A stretch of DNA of 64,000 nt. Source: Megamerina dolium. Taxonomy: Eukaryota > Arthropoda > Insecta > Diptera > Megamerinidae. Each line of letters starts with the position of its first letter. Position 1 is the first letter of the stretch. Below the pieces are notes generated by a model. That model saw only the letters and a program-made list of their open reading frames with translations. It was not told where the DNA came from and did not search any database. Positions 49,937 to 63,480 of this stretch are shown piece after piece. Where the stretch lies: positions 39,358,460-39,422,459 of the forward strand of contig OY978528.1 of NCBI GenBank assembly GCA_963854835.1. The letters are read 5' to 3'. The translations under genes and the position numbers were made by a program.

Positions 49937-52341
49937 ATCTTGATTCGTAATAGGGACTATATCACCAAAACGTAATAATGGAGTCAATTATATCTATGAC
50001 GATGATTTCTGTAGTCAAATACTTATCGAGCATCCGATGTCTTCTAAATTGTATGTTGAATTGCGACGTCCAGTGCAAATCAAGCTCACTGACAATTAGT
50101 TGCAATACGTGTATACATGCATATGTATGTATGTATCATTTTGGATATAGAGAATGTAATGTAACTAATTTATTGTATAAAATCATGGCCAATGCAATAA
50201 AACAGTCCATCGGATTGATGAAACTTTAACACTTTTGAGTGTAATTTTGTGTGCAATCAAATTAATAATCAGGTTTTTATTTTAACAATATACTATAAAC
50301 TTTAGATAGTGATAAATGTGTACAAAATCTAAAGATTTAATGAAATTAATTGATAAACATGTAAAATAATTTCAATCGATAATCAACTATAAAATTACTA
50401 TAAATAATGTTAATCACTAAATATGTAGGTACATGTGTAATAAATATGATTACAAATGTACTAATGAAATTATTGTGTTAATTTGATGGATTGTTAATGC
50501 CTATTGATTGTAAAAAAAGCAACAGCATTGCAATAAATTAATAGCAACATGAATCTTATATTGTAGTATTGCCATACTGGTAGTCAACAGTAATTGGTTG
50601 TTATTTTACAATAAACTGGCATTAGTCACAATGTAAATTTATCTTTATGTATTCATGAGTACTTATGTAGTTTAATATGTATTTTTACATACATGCACAT
50701 AATTGGCTTTTAATAATAAAGATGTAAAATTGCTAAAAAATTTTATAACTTTATACTACTACCATTGAAATTTGTGCATTATTGATGGTAAATTATAGTA
50801 ATAGATTATTAAATTTATTACTGAAATTTGAATTTTGTAAAACTTTTATTGCGCACTAATTTACTTTCGCTGCTTTAAGATTTTTTTTGAAATGAACTGT
50901 TATTTTCAAGTGCTTTTTCCATGGACATTTTCATGAGTTTCAAATTTAATGTTAATAAAAAATTTTAATTTTTCGTGTGTTATTATATAGTTTAATTGTT
51001 TAATAAATGATTCTGAAATACATATATACATATATCCTACTGGGCCAATACGAGTGCAGAGTAACACTCTATATTTCAAAATCAATAATATTTTTGCAAG
51101 AATTTAATATAATAAGATAAACGTGAAAATTGGGCTTTTGAAAGTTTCATGAGGATCACACCAAACTGCTGGAAAATGTACCAGAATTCATTAATCTATT
51201 GGAATCTAGCTAGACCACTACAGTGCCTACCATGCTGAAGTTAATATTGTTTTATTCGGGTTTCAAAGAATCGCCATGTTTAGGTTTATCAACAAGGTTT
51301 ATTAACAATAAAAATTTGCTATGAAATGAATTCTGAAAACTTTACGATAAAGACTGTAAGAAATTGACGATATAAGTATCAGTATAAGTATAAGTATTTG
51401 TATCAATTGAAGTATTTAACAAGTGGTAGTTGCGCCAATGGTAATGTCTCGATGATTCCTAATTACTTTTTTTATTAGCATTAATAATAGAGGTTTGTCA
51501 AGAGTCATATTTACGGTAAATACATTAAATGTTAGTTATTAGACAACTTCTTATTCTCATTTACATATTTTCTACATATAAGTAGGACCTATATTTTAAA
51601 TATTTCAATATTAACACAGTTGGTAAATAAATAAGTACCTACACATATATGTAAATGAAAAACATTACAATTGTTTAAATACAAGAAAATACTAGAAGAA
51701 AACTTCTAGAAGAAATCAATAGATAACAAAATTGTATGAGTAATAACTATGCTACAGCATAAAGAATGTGAAATAGCTGAAATTAATGTGGGTAGAGTAA
51801 ATATTAATAAAACAAGAACAATATTCATACATACAATATGTACATCAATAAGAACAAATGACAATAGAACAGCTTCATAAATATTTTCCATTCATTATGT
51901 ATGAAAGATGTCATCAAATGTCTGAATAATGCCTACAGCATTATGTTAATGAAGAGGAATAATGCTGTGTGTGTGTGTAGAAGCGATTGCGAGAAGTAAG
52001 AAGAAATATTAAAATCCATTTGTGTCAGTAGATTTGACAAGGAAAATATGTTGGAATGCCAAAATGATTAATTGACACTCACCCAATATACTTTAAGTCA
52101 ATGTATATATATATAAAGTATGTAAATTAATATATTGATGCATAGGAGAAATCATTGATTTAATGATTTCTAGAGCAATTAGAATTCGCTATTAATTTGC
52201 ATTGCATGAAAACTCCAATTTGTATTTATCACAATTTCACTTAGTAGTGAAATAGTGCATTATTATTTCATTGTACGTAATGCCTGTATTTATTTATGAC
52301 GCGATAAAAATTCAGACCTTGATGTTGAAAATCACATAATA
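49937..52341. other. non-coding stretch
   Basis: AT-rich sequence up to the DD41D transposon. No gene, RNA or element recognised. Confidence 0.5.
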
Positions 52342-52372
52342 AAGGGTTATCCATTTTGCGGTTTCAAAAGTA
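52342..52372 (+). repeat. left terminal inverted repeat of the DD41D element
   Basis: 31 bases, AAGGGTTATCCATTTTGCGG plus TTTCAAAAGTA. It pairs with 53615-53645 except at two positions. Confidence 0.92.
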
Positions 52373-52446
52373 AATGTAAATAAAACACATATAAAATATT
52401 TTTTATCATGATATTCCTTTTTTATTATAAAGTTTGAACGTTGACA

Positions 52447-53532
52447 TTATGTGTGAAATACTACATCATTTAAATGACCACCACGCGAATTGTTGCAAGC
52501 ATCGATTCTTTTGAGGTAATTTTCGACCACTTTTTGACACATATTGGGCGGTATCTCAGCCATAACGTGACGAATGTTGGTTTTTAGGTGCTCAAGAGTT
52601 AAAGGTTTATCTGCATAAACACGGTCTTTCGCGTAGCCCCACAAAAAAAAGTCAAGCGGTGTCAAATCGCATGATCTTGTTGGCCACTTGATATCGCCAC
52701 GACGAGAAATTACGCGGCCAGAAAATTTCTCTTGCAATAAAGCCATATTCGCTCGAGTTGTGTGGCATGTGGCACCGTCTTGATGAAACCACATATTCTC
52801 TAAGTTGTATTCTTCAATAGCAGGCAAAAAAAAGTCGGTTATCATATGACCATAACGCTCCGAATTGACGGTGACAGTCGTTCCATCGTCGTTTTCGAAG
52901 AAGTAAGGTCCAATCACACTTCCGGACCAAAGAGCGCACCAAGCAGTGACTTTTTGTGGATGTAGTGGCCTCTCTTCAATTACTTGAGGATTCTCAGAAC
53001 CCCAAATACGACAATTTTGTTTGTTAACATACCCACCGAGTGAGAAATGTGCTTCGTCGCTGAAGAAAATTTTGTTCGAAAAATCGCCGTCCACCGCCTG
53101 TTGTTCAAGCACCCATTCGACGTATCTACGACGTTGTGAATGGTCAGCTGGCTTCAGTTGTTGTGTGAGCTGGATTTTATATGGATGTAGGTGTAGATCC
53201 AAATGCAAAATACGCCATAATGTGCCGTAAGACAGTCCTAATTCCTGAGAACGACGAGGAATCGACACATTCGGGTCTTCGGCAACACTTTCACTTACAG
53301 CAGCGATATTTTCGGTGGTACGAGCGAAACGATGATGCACAGGCCTTACAATATCTGTAACCGATCCAGTCTCTTCATATTTCTTCTCAATTTTGCCAAT
53401 TGCTTGCGTAATTGGACGATTATGTAAACCATAATCTCCTCTTAGAGCACGATATGTGGCTGTGGCAGAATCACCATTTTTGTAGTAGGTTTTTACAATT
53501 TTAATGCGTTGTGCGATAGTTAAGCGATCCAT
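52447..53532 (-). CDS. DD41D (rosa-type) transposase, intact
   Basis: 361 codons from ATG 53532 to the stop at 52447, with no interruption. Residues about 6-60 (IAQRIKIVKTYYKNGDSATA ... ITQAIGKIEKKYEETG) form the first helix-turn-helix. Residues about 70-125 (TENIAAVSESVAEDPNVSIP ... SYGTLWRILHLDLHLHPYK) form the second, together binding the terminal repeats. The catalytic triad is D159 in FFSDEAHF, D252 in FHQDGATCH and D294 in TPLDFFLWG. The 41 residues between the last two give the DD41D signature of the rosa family described from tephritid flies. The C-terminus RGGHLNDVVFHT is typical. The protein cuts its element out of DNA and reinserts it at TA. The ATG follows about 80 bases of untranslated sequence inside the right repeat. 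Its family placement rests on the spacing and motifs; activity is inferred from intactness only. Confidence 0.95.
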   Translation of the reverse strand: MDRLTIAQRIKIVKTYYKNGDSATATYRALRGDYGLHNRPITQAIGKIEKKYEETGSVTDIVRPVHHRFARTTENIAAVSESVAEDPNVSIPRRSQELGLSYGTLWRILHLDLHLHPYKIQLTQQLKPADHSQRRRYVEWVLEQQAVDGDFSNKIFFSDEAHFSLGGYVNKQNCRIWGSENPQVIEERPLHPQKVTAWCALWSGSVIGPYFFENDDGTTVTVNSERYGHMITDFFLPAIEEYNLENMWFHQDGATCHTTRANMALLQEKFSGRVISRRGDIKWPTRSCDLTPLDFFLWGYAKDRVYADKPLTLEHLKTNIRHVMAEIPPNMCQKVVENYLKRIDACNNSRGGHLNDVVFHT

Positions 53533-53614
53533 TTTCGCAAATGTCAGACTTTGAACTGAAAAAAAAGCAATTGTTTTAACAACTCAGTTTGACAGATGTC
53601 GAATTTTAGCCCTA

Positions 53615-53645
53615 TACTTTTAAAACCGCGAAATGGATAACCCTT
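53615..53645 (-). repeat. right terminal inverted repeat of the DD41D element
   Basis: 31 bases ending GAAATGGATAACCCTT, the reverse complement of 52342-52372 with two mismatches. The TA at 53646-53647 follows, and then a second TA belongs to mariner copy C. Confidence 0.92.
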
Positions 53646-53649
53646 TATA

Positions 53650-54918
53650 AGGTGTGTAAAAAGAAATCCATTATTTTTCCAATAGATGGCTTTAGTAATC
53701 TGTATCTCGCGTTGTATAAGTGCAATCGGGTTACGATAGATGGCGTTAGAAAGATAGAATTTCGTACTAAATAAACTTTTCAGACAGTTTTGTGATTGCT
53801 TGACTCAGTATTGTTTCAGCACGCGTCAAAAATCGATACCAGTAAAGAGAAAATAAGCCATATTTTACAGTTTTTGTTTGATAAAGGCGAAATCGCAAGC
53901 CAGACGGCTGAAAATGTGATTAGTGTAATGATCCTGATACTGTAACAGCCAATCACGTGCAATTTCTGTTTTGTCGATTCCGTTCCGGTAATTTTGATGT
54001 CAAAGATACTCGACGCTGTGAAAGGTCAATTGTCGAAAATATCGATAAAACAATGGAAATCGTCAAGTCTGACCATCATGTAAGCACTGTTTTTATTGCC
54101 CAGCAGCTAAACATTGCACAAAAAACCATTTGGAACCATTTAAATAAGGCTGGATACAAAAAGAAGCTCGATGTATGGGTGCCACACGAGTTAACGCAAA
54201 AAAACCTCATGGACCGAACTTCCATCTGCGAATCGCTGCTGAATCGCAACAAAATCGATCCATTTCTGAAGAGGATGGTTACTGGTGATGTAAAGTCGGT
54301 CACTTCTGACAACGTCAAGCGAAGACGGTCGTGGTCGAATTGCGGTGAGCCGGAGTAAACGGTAGCCAAGCCAGGATTGATGGTCAGGAAGGTTTTGCTA
54401 TGTGTTTGGTGGGATTGGCAGGGATTCTTTTGCTATGAGCTACTTCGCTACGGCCAAACTCTTAATTCGGACCTGTACTGTCAACAATGAAGCAAACAAG
54501 CGCTCAGAAGCGGCCAGCTTTGGCCAATAGGAGAGGAATTGTATTCCATCAGGACAACGCCAGGCCACACACATCAATAGTGCCTCGCCAGAAGCTCCGG
54601 GAGCTTGGTTGGGAGGTTCTTATGTATCCACCTTATAGCCCGAAACTGGCACCAAGTGAGTACTACCTGTTCCTGTCTATGGTGAATGATTTTGCTGGTG
54701 AAAAATTCTCCTCAAGAGAAGCTTGTGAAAATCGACTGTCATTTTTTTGCCAATAGAGACGAGGGTTTCTATGAGAGTGGCATTATGAAATTACCTTCAG
54801 AATGGCAACAAGTCATCGAACAAAACGGTGCATATTTGACCTAAATTGGATCATTCTCACTATGCTAAATAAAACCTTCAATTTAATGCAAAAACAATGT
54901 ATTCTTTTTACTACACCT
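53650..54918 (+). mobile_element. mariner (DD34D) DNA transposon, copy C
   Basis: The left end AGGTGTGTAAAAAGAAATCC and the right end TTTTTACTACACCT (to 54918) are inverted repeats. TA flanks both sides (53648-53649 and 54919-54920). The left end sits two bases beyond the TA of the DD41D element, so the two transposons abut. At 1269 bases it is the longest of the three mariner copies, and its internal sequence helps to place the deletions in A and B. Confidence 0.93.
53832..54844 (+). pseudogene. mariner transposase pseudogene (copy C)
   Basis: The start codon is lost (ATC at 53832 where copies A and B have ATG). A one-base loss near 53927 (GTGTAATGATCC) shifts the frame. The open part from about 53957 gives VNHVQF-like QFLFCRFRSGNFDVKD, HVSTVFIAQQLNIAQKTIWN, LDVWVPHELTQKNLMDR and MVTGDVKSVTSDNVK, then stops at TAA 54356-54358 (CAA in copies A and B). 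Later pieces give ANRRGIVFHQDNARPHTSI and KLAPSEYYLF, where the third catalytic residue is Glu. It ends at TAA 54842-54844. The Val, Ser and Glu substitutions are shared with copy B. The coding region is therefore dead, although the ends are well kept. Confidence 0.9.
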
Positions 54919-54920
54919 TA

Positions 54921-55275
54921 TACTTTATAATATGAAAATATTTAGGTAATTATATGCTATATTTATACTGGTCAACAAAAGTCTGTATCACAATTATATT
55001 ATTTTTCGATTACGGGCGTAAGTACAAAATTCGAATAAAACCAAAAACAGAATTATGTGATACCCATATTGGTTATTTTTTATAATTAGAGGAGTCCTAT
55101 ATTTCGTACTTAATTGAACATGATGCTATAAAAATGATACTTTAAATATGTGTTTTATTAATATAATATATAATAGAGGCAGAAACAGAATCTAATCCAC
55201 AAAAATAAGAGCCACAATGCACCAGAAATATGGTGCTAATATCGCTGGCAGATATATCAGACAACTACTACTGTG
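54921..55275. other. non-coding stretch
   Basis: No gene recognised. ACTGGTCAACAAAAGTCTG (about 54968) is reminiscent of Tc1-type ends but has no partner. Confidence 0.4.
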
Positions 55276-55462
55276 GGTGCCGTAGCTCTGTGGTTAGTGC
55301 GTTGGCCTTCCAATCCTCAGCTGAAGCACAAAATTTATATCGAAAATATTTTTCTTTCAAACGGTACCCACCTGTGGGCAAGCAATTGACAATTTTTCCT
55401 GCAGTAACAATTTGCCACGGAAAAGCTTCTAAAACAACTGAGTGGCAAAGCTAAAAAAAAAA
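55276..55462 (+). mobile_element. SINE, 5' half (copy 3)
   Basis: GTGCCGTAGCTCTGTGGTTA (A-box-like) and TTGGCCTTCCAATCCTCAGC, then AACGGTACCCACCTGTGGGC, AAGCAATTGACAATTTTTCC and GGAAAAGCTTCTAAAACAAC. The box B region is shortened, and homology ends in an A run near 55462, so the 3' half is missing. More diverged from copies 1 and 2 than they are from each other. Confidence 0.8.
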
Positions 55463-57261
55463 TTATTTCTGATGTAGTATGGGTGATAGGACAATGTCGC
55501 GCGAATGTTTCCAGTAGGCCTGAAAAAGGATTATTAATATGTAGCCTTATGAATTTCAGTGTTTTTTCGGTTACCCAAATATGAGACTTAGCAAGAAATC
55601 CATTACGACATTTTGGCAATGAAAAAAATAAAATGCGGCTGCATGGTTTGAATTTAGGAACGTCGATTTAAGTCACAGATTTTCAAAGAGAAGAATCATA
55701 ATTAATATGTAGACTTGCGAATTCTAAACGATGTCTCCTGCATGCATTATCCATTATATTTTCTCAATAAAAGAATATTCGGTACGTAATAAAAAGTTAT
55801 GTCTGCAAATTGAAATATACTCGTACAAGAAATTATTAATATCTATAACTAATTTTCCAGAAATTTTCATTTCTCCATCTGCTTTTATTTTCAGAAAATG
55901 CCGGTAAATAAAATAAATTAAATTATTTAAATTATGTATTTTAAATAACGTTGTCTGAAACAGAGTTTGATACATACATTTGGTCATGCTAACAAAGAGA
56001 AATGAGATTTTGTAAATCAGTGTTATTAATCTCTCAGCATGTAACCGGTTTAAATGTTTATAAATGTTCTGGACATGAAATAAGTATTGGGCAAAGATGA
56101 ATATTTAAATGAACTATAGAACTTGTGCTTTAAAAGTAAATGACCGATGCATGAGAATGGATTTTCGAATTAGCATTAGTGTTATAATAGAATTAATAGG
56201 TGTGCGTGTATGTAAAATATGAATATTGAAATATCACATTATTTTAGGCTTTGCATATTTATGTAATTTAATAGTAGGTAAAAAATTTTGATATTTAAAC
56301 AAAAACAAAAAAAAATTCCTTTATAAATGAATTAAAGTAACATCAGCAATTTTTGAAAAAATTCCAAAATATATAAAAAATAATATATGTATAATAAAAA
56401 AACAAAAATATGTACATATAAATACATGTGTACTATTGTAGGTACATACATATCTATATATTTTTAATTAAAAATACAAACTTTAAGCACAACGACCCAC
56501 GATAGCTTTGATGCATTTACTCATGAGTCAACAACTTTAGGGCGCAACTGGTTGTAATGTGTAGTATAGTATAATATTTATTATGTGGTATAGTAATGCT
56601 CCTATACACATGATGAATGTTTGCTGTGACAGCAATAGTAACAACAAGAATAATGAACAACAATCGAAACAACAAAGCACACAAATACGCTTATGTAAAC
56701 ATATCTAAATTACATTGTTTTCATATGTAGAATGACAAGTAAATATGTATATATCGTATTTACTTACATACACAGAATGCTCTCATAATATAAGTACATA
56801 TATATATGTAGGTATGTACCACATACCTAAGTATGTACAAAAAAAACTGTATATTGTATATATATAAATATATAGTATGTAAATAAATGCAACACTAACA
56901 AAAACACTGTAACAACAACATATACTATATGCATGTAATTAGTACCATGGGCGAGTAATAGTGATTAACACTCAAAGCTATTGCGTGTCCACTTGCCAAC
57001 TTGCAGTACATATTGTAATATGAGTATATATGGATTGCATTTACATATATGTAATACAGATTAGTAATTGTATCAATAACACTTGTAAATGATTAATTTT
57101 TTTTTTGTGGAAATTTAATTCAATGTATTAGGTGGAACTATATGTTTTAATGTTGAAACATTTTTGCAATAGGGCCGAAACAAATTATGGCCATTATTGT
57201 ATTCTTTTGAAGAATATTCAACTAATTACAAGCTACTTCAATATGTCTGCAATGCCTTAAC
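55463..57261. other. non-coding stretch
   Basis: AT-rich sequence, no gene or RNA recognised. Confidence 0.5.
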
Positions 57262-59545
57262 AAAAATATAACACTTTCAGCTGTGTACTGTCCACCATGA
57301 TTTTCAATAACCGAAAAGGTATTTAAAGAATTCGTTGACAATCTAGAAAAGAGATTCTTGGCGGCTGGTTATTATAACGACAAACATACGTATTGGGGCT
57401 CTCGTTTAATAAATCCTAAAGAAAGGTAACTGTATAACATTATAATAAATCCACAAAACATGCTCAATTTCGTGTCTCCTGGCCAGCCAACAGATATCTC
57501 GAAAATTCCTGATTTGATTGATTTTGCAGTCGTTCGAAATCTTAATAGAAATATTGTCACCGCCCTCCTGCATTATTTTATCAAAATGAACGTCCTCCAT
57601 TGTCTAAACTGCCATTTAGGCTGACATCCCCAAAAACAGATTGGCTGAAATACAAAAACTATATAAATAGTCATATCAATACCAGTCCTGTAATCCAGTC
57701 TGAGATCGACATCGATGATAATCTAAACATCATCAATACCATGCTCACTACTGCTGCAATAGTTTAAACGCCACGTGATTACCAAAAACAAAAGAATGTT
57801 CGTATAGCCACCAACACCCAAATTGAAAAACTCGTTAATGAAAAGCGGCGGCGTAGAAGAGAATGGCAGATATGCCGGTCATCTTCATCAAAACAAAGAC
57901 TTAAGTGCGCTGAAAGAGCTGTGAACGAAGCATTAAAACAGGATGAGGAATTTGAACAGCTAAAGTATATTGAAAAGCTTTCTCCTATGACTACCAAAAC
58001 AAATTCGCTTTGGAACTCTTACAAAAAGCTGAAAACGCCACTTGATGCAGAATTTCCAATCAGAAATCACGTCGGAAATTGGTCACGCACTGAAGAGGAA
58101 AAACCCAACACATTTGTTATGCATTTATGTAATGTGTTCCAGCCCAATCCGCCCGCAATCGACTTTCGAATCCCTCCACATAGCACTGCAACTAGTGGCT
58201 TCACTCCCCTCAAAATATCATCCAAAGAAATCAAGGAGATTATTAAGTACCAGCTTAATCCAAAGAAAGCTCCTGGTTTCGATGGCATTACACCAAAAAT
58301 GCTAATTGAAATTCCAACAACAGCTGTATTATTTTTAGTGGTTTTGTTTAATGCAATGCTAAAACTGGGCTACTTTCCTAACCAATGGAAAAAATCACAA
58401 GTAACAATGATCCTAAAGCCAGGAAAAGATAAAACATTGCCGCCATCCTACAGACCCATAAGCTTGCTTCCATCTCTCTCAAAATTATTTGAAAAACTGC
58501 TATTAGCAAAACTCAGATCTCATCTTGAAGAACGTGAAATAATTCCTCAGCACCAATTTGGATTTCGCGAAAAACATGGGACGATCGAACAGGTCAACAG
58601 AATTACCAATGAGATACGGAAAGCATTTGAATACAAAGAGTATTGTTCAGCTATATTCCTCGGGCTCAGGCATTAGAGTGTGGCATAGAGTGTGGCTAAA
58701 GGGCTAAATTATAAAATAATTTTGTTGTAAAATATAAAGACTTTTCCACAGAAGAATTTAATAGCGTTCTTGGCCCCATTCTATATGTATTATACACTTC
58801 CGATCTACCGACAGATGCACTGTTGTTGACATCTACATTTGCTGACGATACTGCTATTCTAAGCCGTAATCGAAACCCAATTAAGGCATCCACAGATTTA
58901 GAGGAGCATTTAGTACTAGTTGAAAAATAGTTATCTAACTGGCGCATAAAAGTTAATGAGTCCAAATGTAAACATGTAACGTTCACACTTAACAAAAGTA
59001 CATGCCCGACAGGTACACCAAATAATATCGCCAGAACTCATACAAATGAAGTCACCTACCTAGGGATACACTTAGATAGACGGCTTACATGGCGCAATCA
59101 CATCGAAGCAAGAAGAACTTCGATGAAATTAAAAGCTTCTTGTCTGCACTGGCTCATCAATTTCAGATCCCCATTAAACTTGAAATACAAGGTCCTACTG
59201 TACAACACCATAATAAAGCCAATTTGGAGTTACGGAATTCAATTATGGGGGAACACTAGTAATAGCAATATTGAAATCATACAGAGATCTCAGTCTAAAA
59301 TGTTAAGGATGATAACTGGTGCACCATGGTATATTAGAAATGAATGTATACACAATGACTTAAATATCCCAATGGCAGAAATTGAAGTTAAAAATACTAG
59401 ACAAAAATATACTAGAAGATTACAAAGACATCCAAACACACTAGCAAGAACCTTGCTCAATACCTGCTATACTTCGCGCCTTCGGAGAAGGACCTACCAG
59501 CCTTCCAATAAAAAGAAGAGCATCGTACAAAAAACACTGCTCTAG
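57262..59545 (+). pseudogene. jockey-type endonuclease-reverse transcriptase pseudogene
   Basis: The partial endonuclease reads FLAAG-YN-KHTYWGSRLINPK (57357 on; the usual GDYNAKH is changed), FVSPGQPT and IPDLIDFAVVRN. The RT is open from about 57921 to 58676, with LNPKKAPGFDGITPKML, MILKPGKDKTLPPSYRPISL, LLPSLSKLFEKLL and HQFGFREKHGTIEQVNRI. It is then broken. Roughly 60-90 residues around the first catalytic Asp and the PQGSVLGP motif are lost or reduced to short pieces (VVKYKDFSTEEFN near 58725, then VLGPILYVLYTSDLP). The second motif STFADDTAIL (FADD at 58838-58849) is kept. A TAG at about 58928 interrupts LVLVEK-LSNWRIKVNESKC. The thumb and C-terminal part (YKVLLYNTIIKPIWSYGIQL, WGNTSNSNIEIIQRSQSKML) runs to about 59545. 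Not functional. Confidence 0.88.
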
Positions 59546-59650
59546 ATAATAAGGAGTTACTGTTGTTGAATTAGATTAAGATTTTAAAACTTATTGTTAG
59601 ATTCTTTAGGAATAGATTCAATAAATAAAGAAAATGTATGATAAAAAAAT
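57262..59650 (+). mobile_element. jockey-clade non-LTR retrotransposon, 5'-truncated
   Basis: It begins inside the endonuclease domain (ISAVYCPP near 57275), carries the RT domain, and ends after AATAAA (59620-59625) with a short A-rich tail. The gag-like first ORF and the start of the endonuclease are absent, as expected of 5' truncation during target-primed reverse transcription. AAAAATAT occurs at both edges but is too simple to call a target duplication. Confidence 0.85.
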
Positions 59651-59704
59651 ATTGTAAACATTTTTGAAATACCATCGAAATATTATTTGAAACTTTTTCG
59701 ACAA

Positions 59705-59810
59705 TATGGTCGAAAAAACGTACACAATATTTATGTGATAATGTCGAAAAAAGTACAAAATACGTTTTAGGTATTATTGCAAACGTTTGCGCAATAATGT
59801 CGAAGAAATG
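59705..59810 (+). repeat. short degenerate repeats with TGTCGAA core
   Basis: GGTCGAAAAAACGTACAC, ATGTCGAAAAAAGTACAA and ATGTCGAAGAAATG lie 34 and 56 bases apart, starting at about 59708, 59742 and 59798. A related AATAATGTCGAACGG occurs near 33988, so this may be a dispersed motif. Confidence 0.45.
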
Positions 59811-59884
59811 TTTTCCGTTGAATTACTCTTGAATAGGATTTCAAAACATTTTTAATAATTGTTGCTTTAAATCACAATCTATTT

Positions 59885-60300
59885 TTACACGGGATGTAGT
59901 CGTGGTTTTTATTCGATATTGCCCAATATTACACATATGCGTTCGTTGATAAAAATAGTTTTATGTGTCGTTTTTCATTCCTATAGCTTTAAATTTTCAT
60001 ATTCAAAGTCTGTTAACCTTCACACGAAAGTTATATGGTAAAATTTAAGTACAAAATTATATACAATTATATACAATAATAAGTTTACAATTATTAAAAA
60101 AAAAATCGAGCTGAAGACCATCGTAGTTTTAATAATAAGCTTTAGTTGTTAAATAAATGAATAAATAAATAAGCCTTCACACAAAAATATTAGTTTGTAG
60201 GAGGTAGGCATGATTTTCACCCGATTTGGCATATTCTCTGAGTTGTATGTTCATTAGTAAATATAATTTTATATCCTGAGTTTCAGCAGTAGAAAAACCT
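59885..60300 (+). repeat. dispersed repeat family, two separated units
   Basis: GGGATGTAGTCGTGG (about 59891) and GGAGGTAGGCATGATTTTCA (about 60199) head two units, with TTTTATGTGTCG and TAAATATAATTTTATATCC following. They correspond to the repeat at 22396-22810. A minus-strand open stretch across the second unit is incidental. Confidence 0.55.
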
Positions 60301-62457
<2,157 letters not shown>

Positions 62458-63304
62458 AATAGTTCATAAATGAGCTAATTTACAGTAATAAGTTGATTAA
62501 TTTACATGTCGTACAAGAGTTTAAAATAGCTTTTAAAATGATTTAGAAAGCAATCCTACTGAATAAAGCTAAGAGTCTTCTATGGACCATATTTACGACT
62601 CATATTTAGCTTTTGATAACTTATAATCAGAACTCATAAGTAATGTCCAATAGGAAAGAAAGAAATACTTATAATACTCTTTTATGAGCACAACTATTAG
62701 CAAAATGCTTCTAAATATAAGTGAAACATTATAATTTTCGGATCTGCTTGGTATACTGGATAGTAAATGAAATAAACTGTTTTAATTTTTGTAATTTATT
62801 TCAAATTACTTTTATTTTCAGGAAATTTAATAGTTTTCTGTGCATATAAAGATCTTATTACTATTTCAGGACATATCTAATGTATATACATATTGTATAT
62901 ACCATACAGTTATCTGTTTACAACGTATGTATGTAAAACAACGATAAATGCATGAAATGACCAATGCTTTAATTATGCTTTATGGCATGTCTTTTATTGG
63001 TTCGCGGGTGCTGGCAATTGTGCTGAAATGACAATTAAATTAAATGAAAAATGTTTAACTTTTGAAAAAAGTGACACATACATACACACAAGTCTTTGTT
63101 ATACTAGCTCACATGCAGACATATACGCTCATTTACATTTTTTTATGACGAGTATATAATAAAAGCGCAAACTGCTCAAGGGCATTGGTAACAAGATCAA
63201 AAATAAAACAAATATCAAAATGACAAACACATACTTTAATACATACACGCATACATGTATACAGTATATTACAGGTATAACCGCTAATGGGTTACACAAC
63301 TTAC
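62458..63304. other. non-coding stretch
   Basis: AT-rich. Possibly intron sequence following the donor at 63304. Nothing else recognised. Confidence 0.45.
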
Positions 63305-63480
63305 CATCGTCAAAGCGGTCTCATATGGTATGTTTCGTTTCTTCCTCAGCTACGGACACTTTCTATGCACAGATTTAAATGAGAAGACGTAATATCGTGA
63401 CAAGAACAATCAGCGTCAATAGAGTCGTAATTACGGTTAGGCGAAAAACAGTCAACACGGTCATTTCACGTTGAGAAGAT
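63305..63480 (-). other. possible minus-strand 5' exon with a strong splice donor and a 29-codon small ORF
   Basis: This block is richer in GC than its flanks. It ends on the minus strand at GACGATG followed by the consensus donor GTAAGTTG (63304 downward). The block itself is mostly closed in all frames, as an untranslated first exon would be. It includes an ATG-started ORF (63464 to 63375) for a 29-residue peptide beginning MTVLTVFRLTV and ending LVTILRLLI, nearly all hydrophobic. No cap-site or promoter motif could be fixed. If it belongs to the same gene as the exon at 10970-11142, most of this window is intron; that link is speculation. Confidence 0.3.

Larger units (their letters stand above)
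52342..53645 (-). mobile_element. intact DD41D (rosa-type) Tc1/mariner-superfamily transposon
   Basis: The ends AAGGGTTATCCATTTTGCGG (52342 on) and its reverse complement at 53615-53645 form 31-bp terminal inverted repeats with two mismatches. TA lies outside each end (52340-52341 and 53646-53647), as expected of TA target duplication. The single gene fills most of the 1304 bases and is on the minus strand. Terminal repeats, target duplication and an uninterrupted transposase all present make this the one element in the window that may be, or recently was, autonomous. Confidence 0.95.

Noticed and set aside
54968..54990. Tc1-type terminal repeat
   Set aside because: No inverted partner and no transposase remnant in reach.
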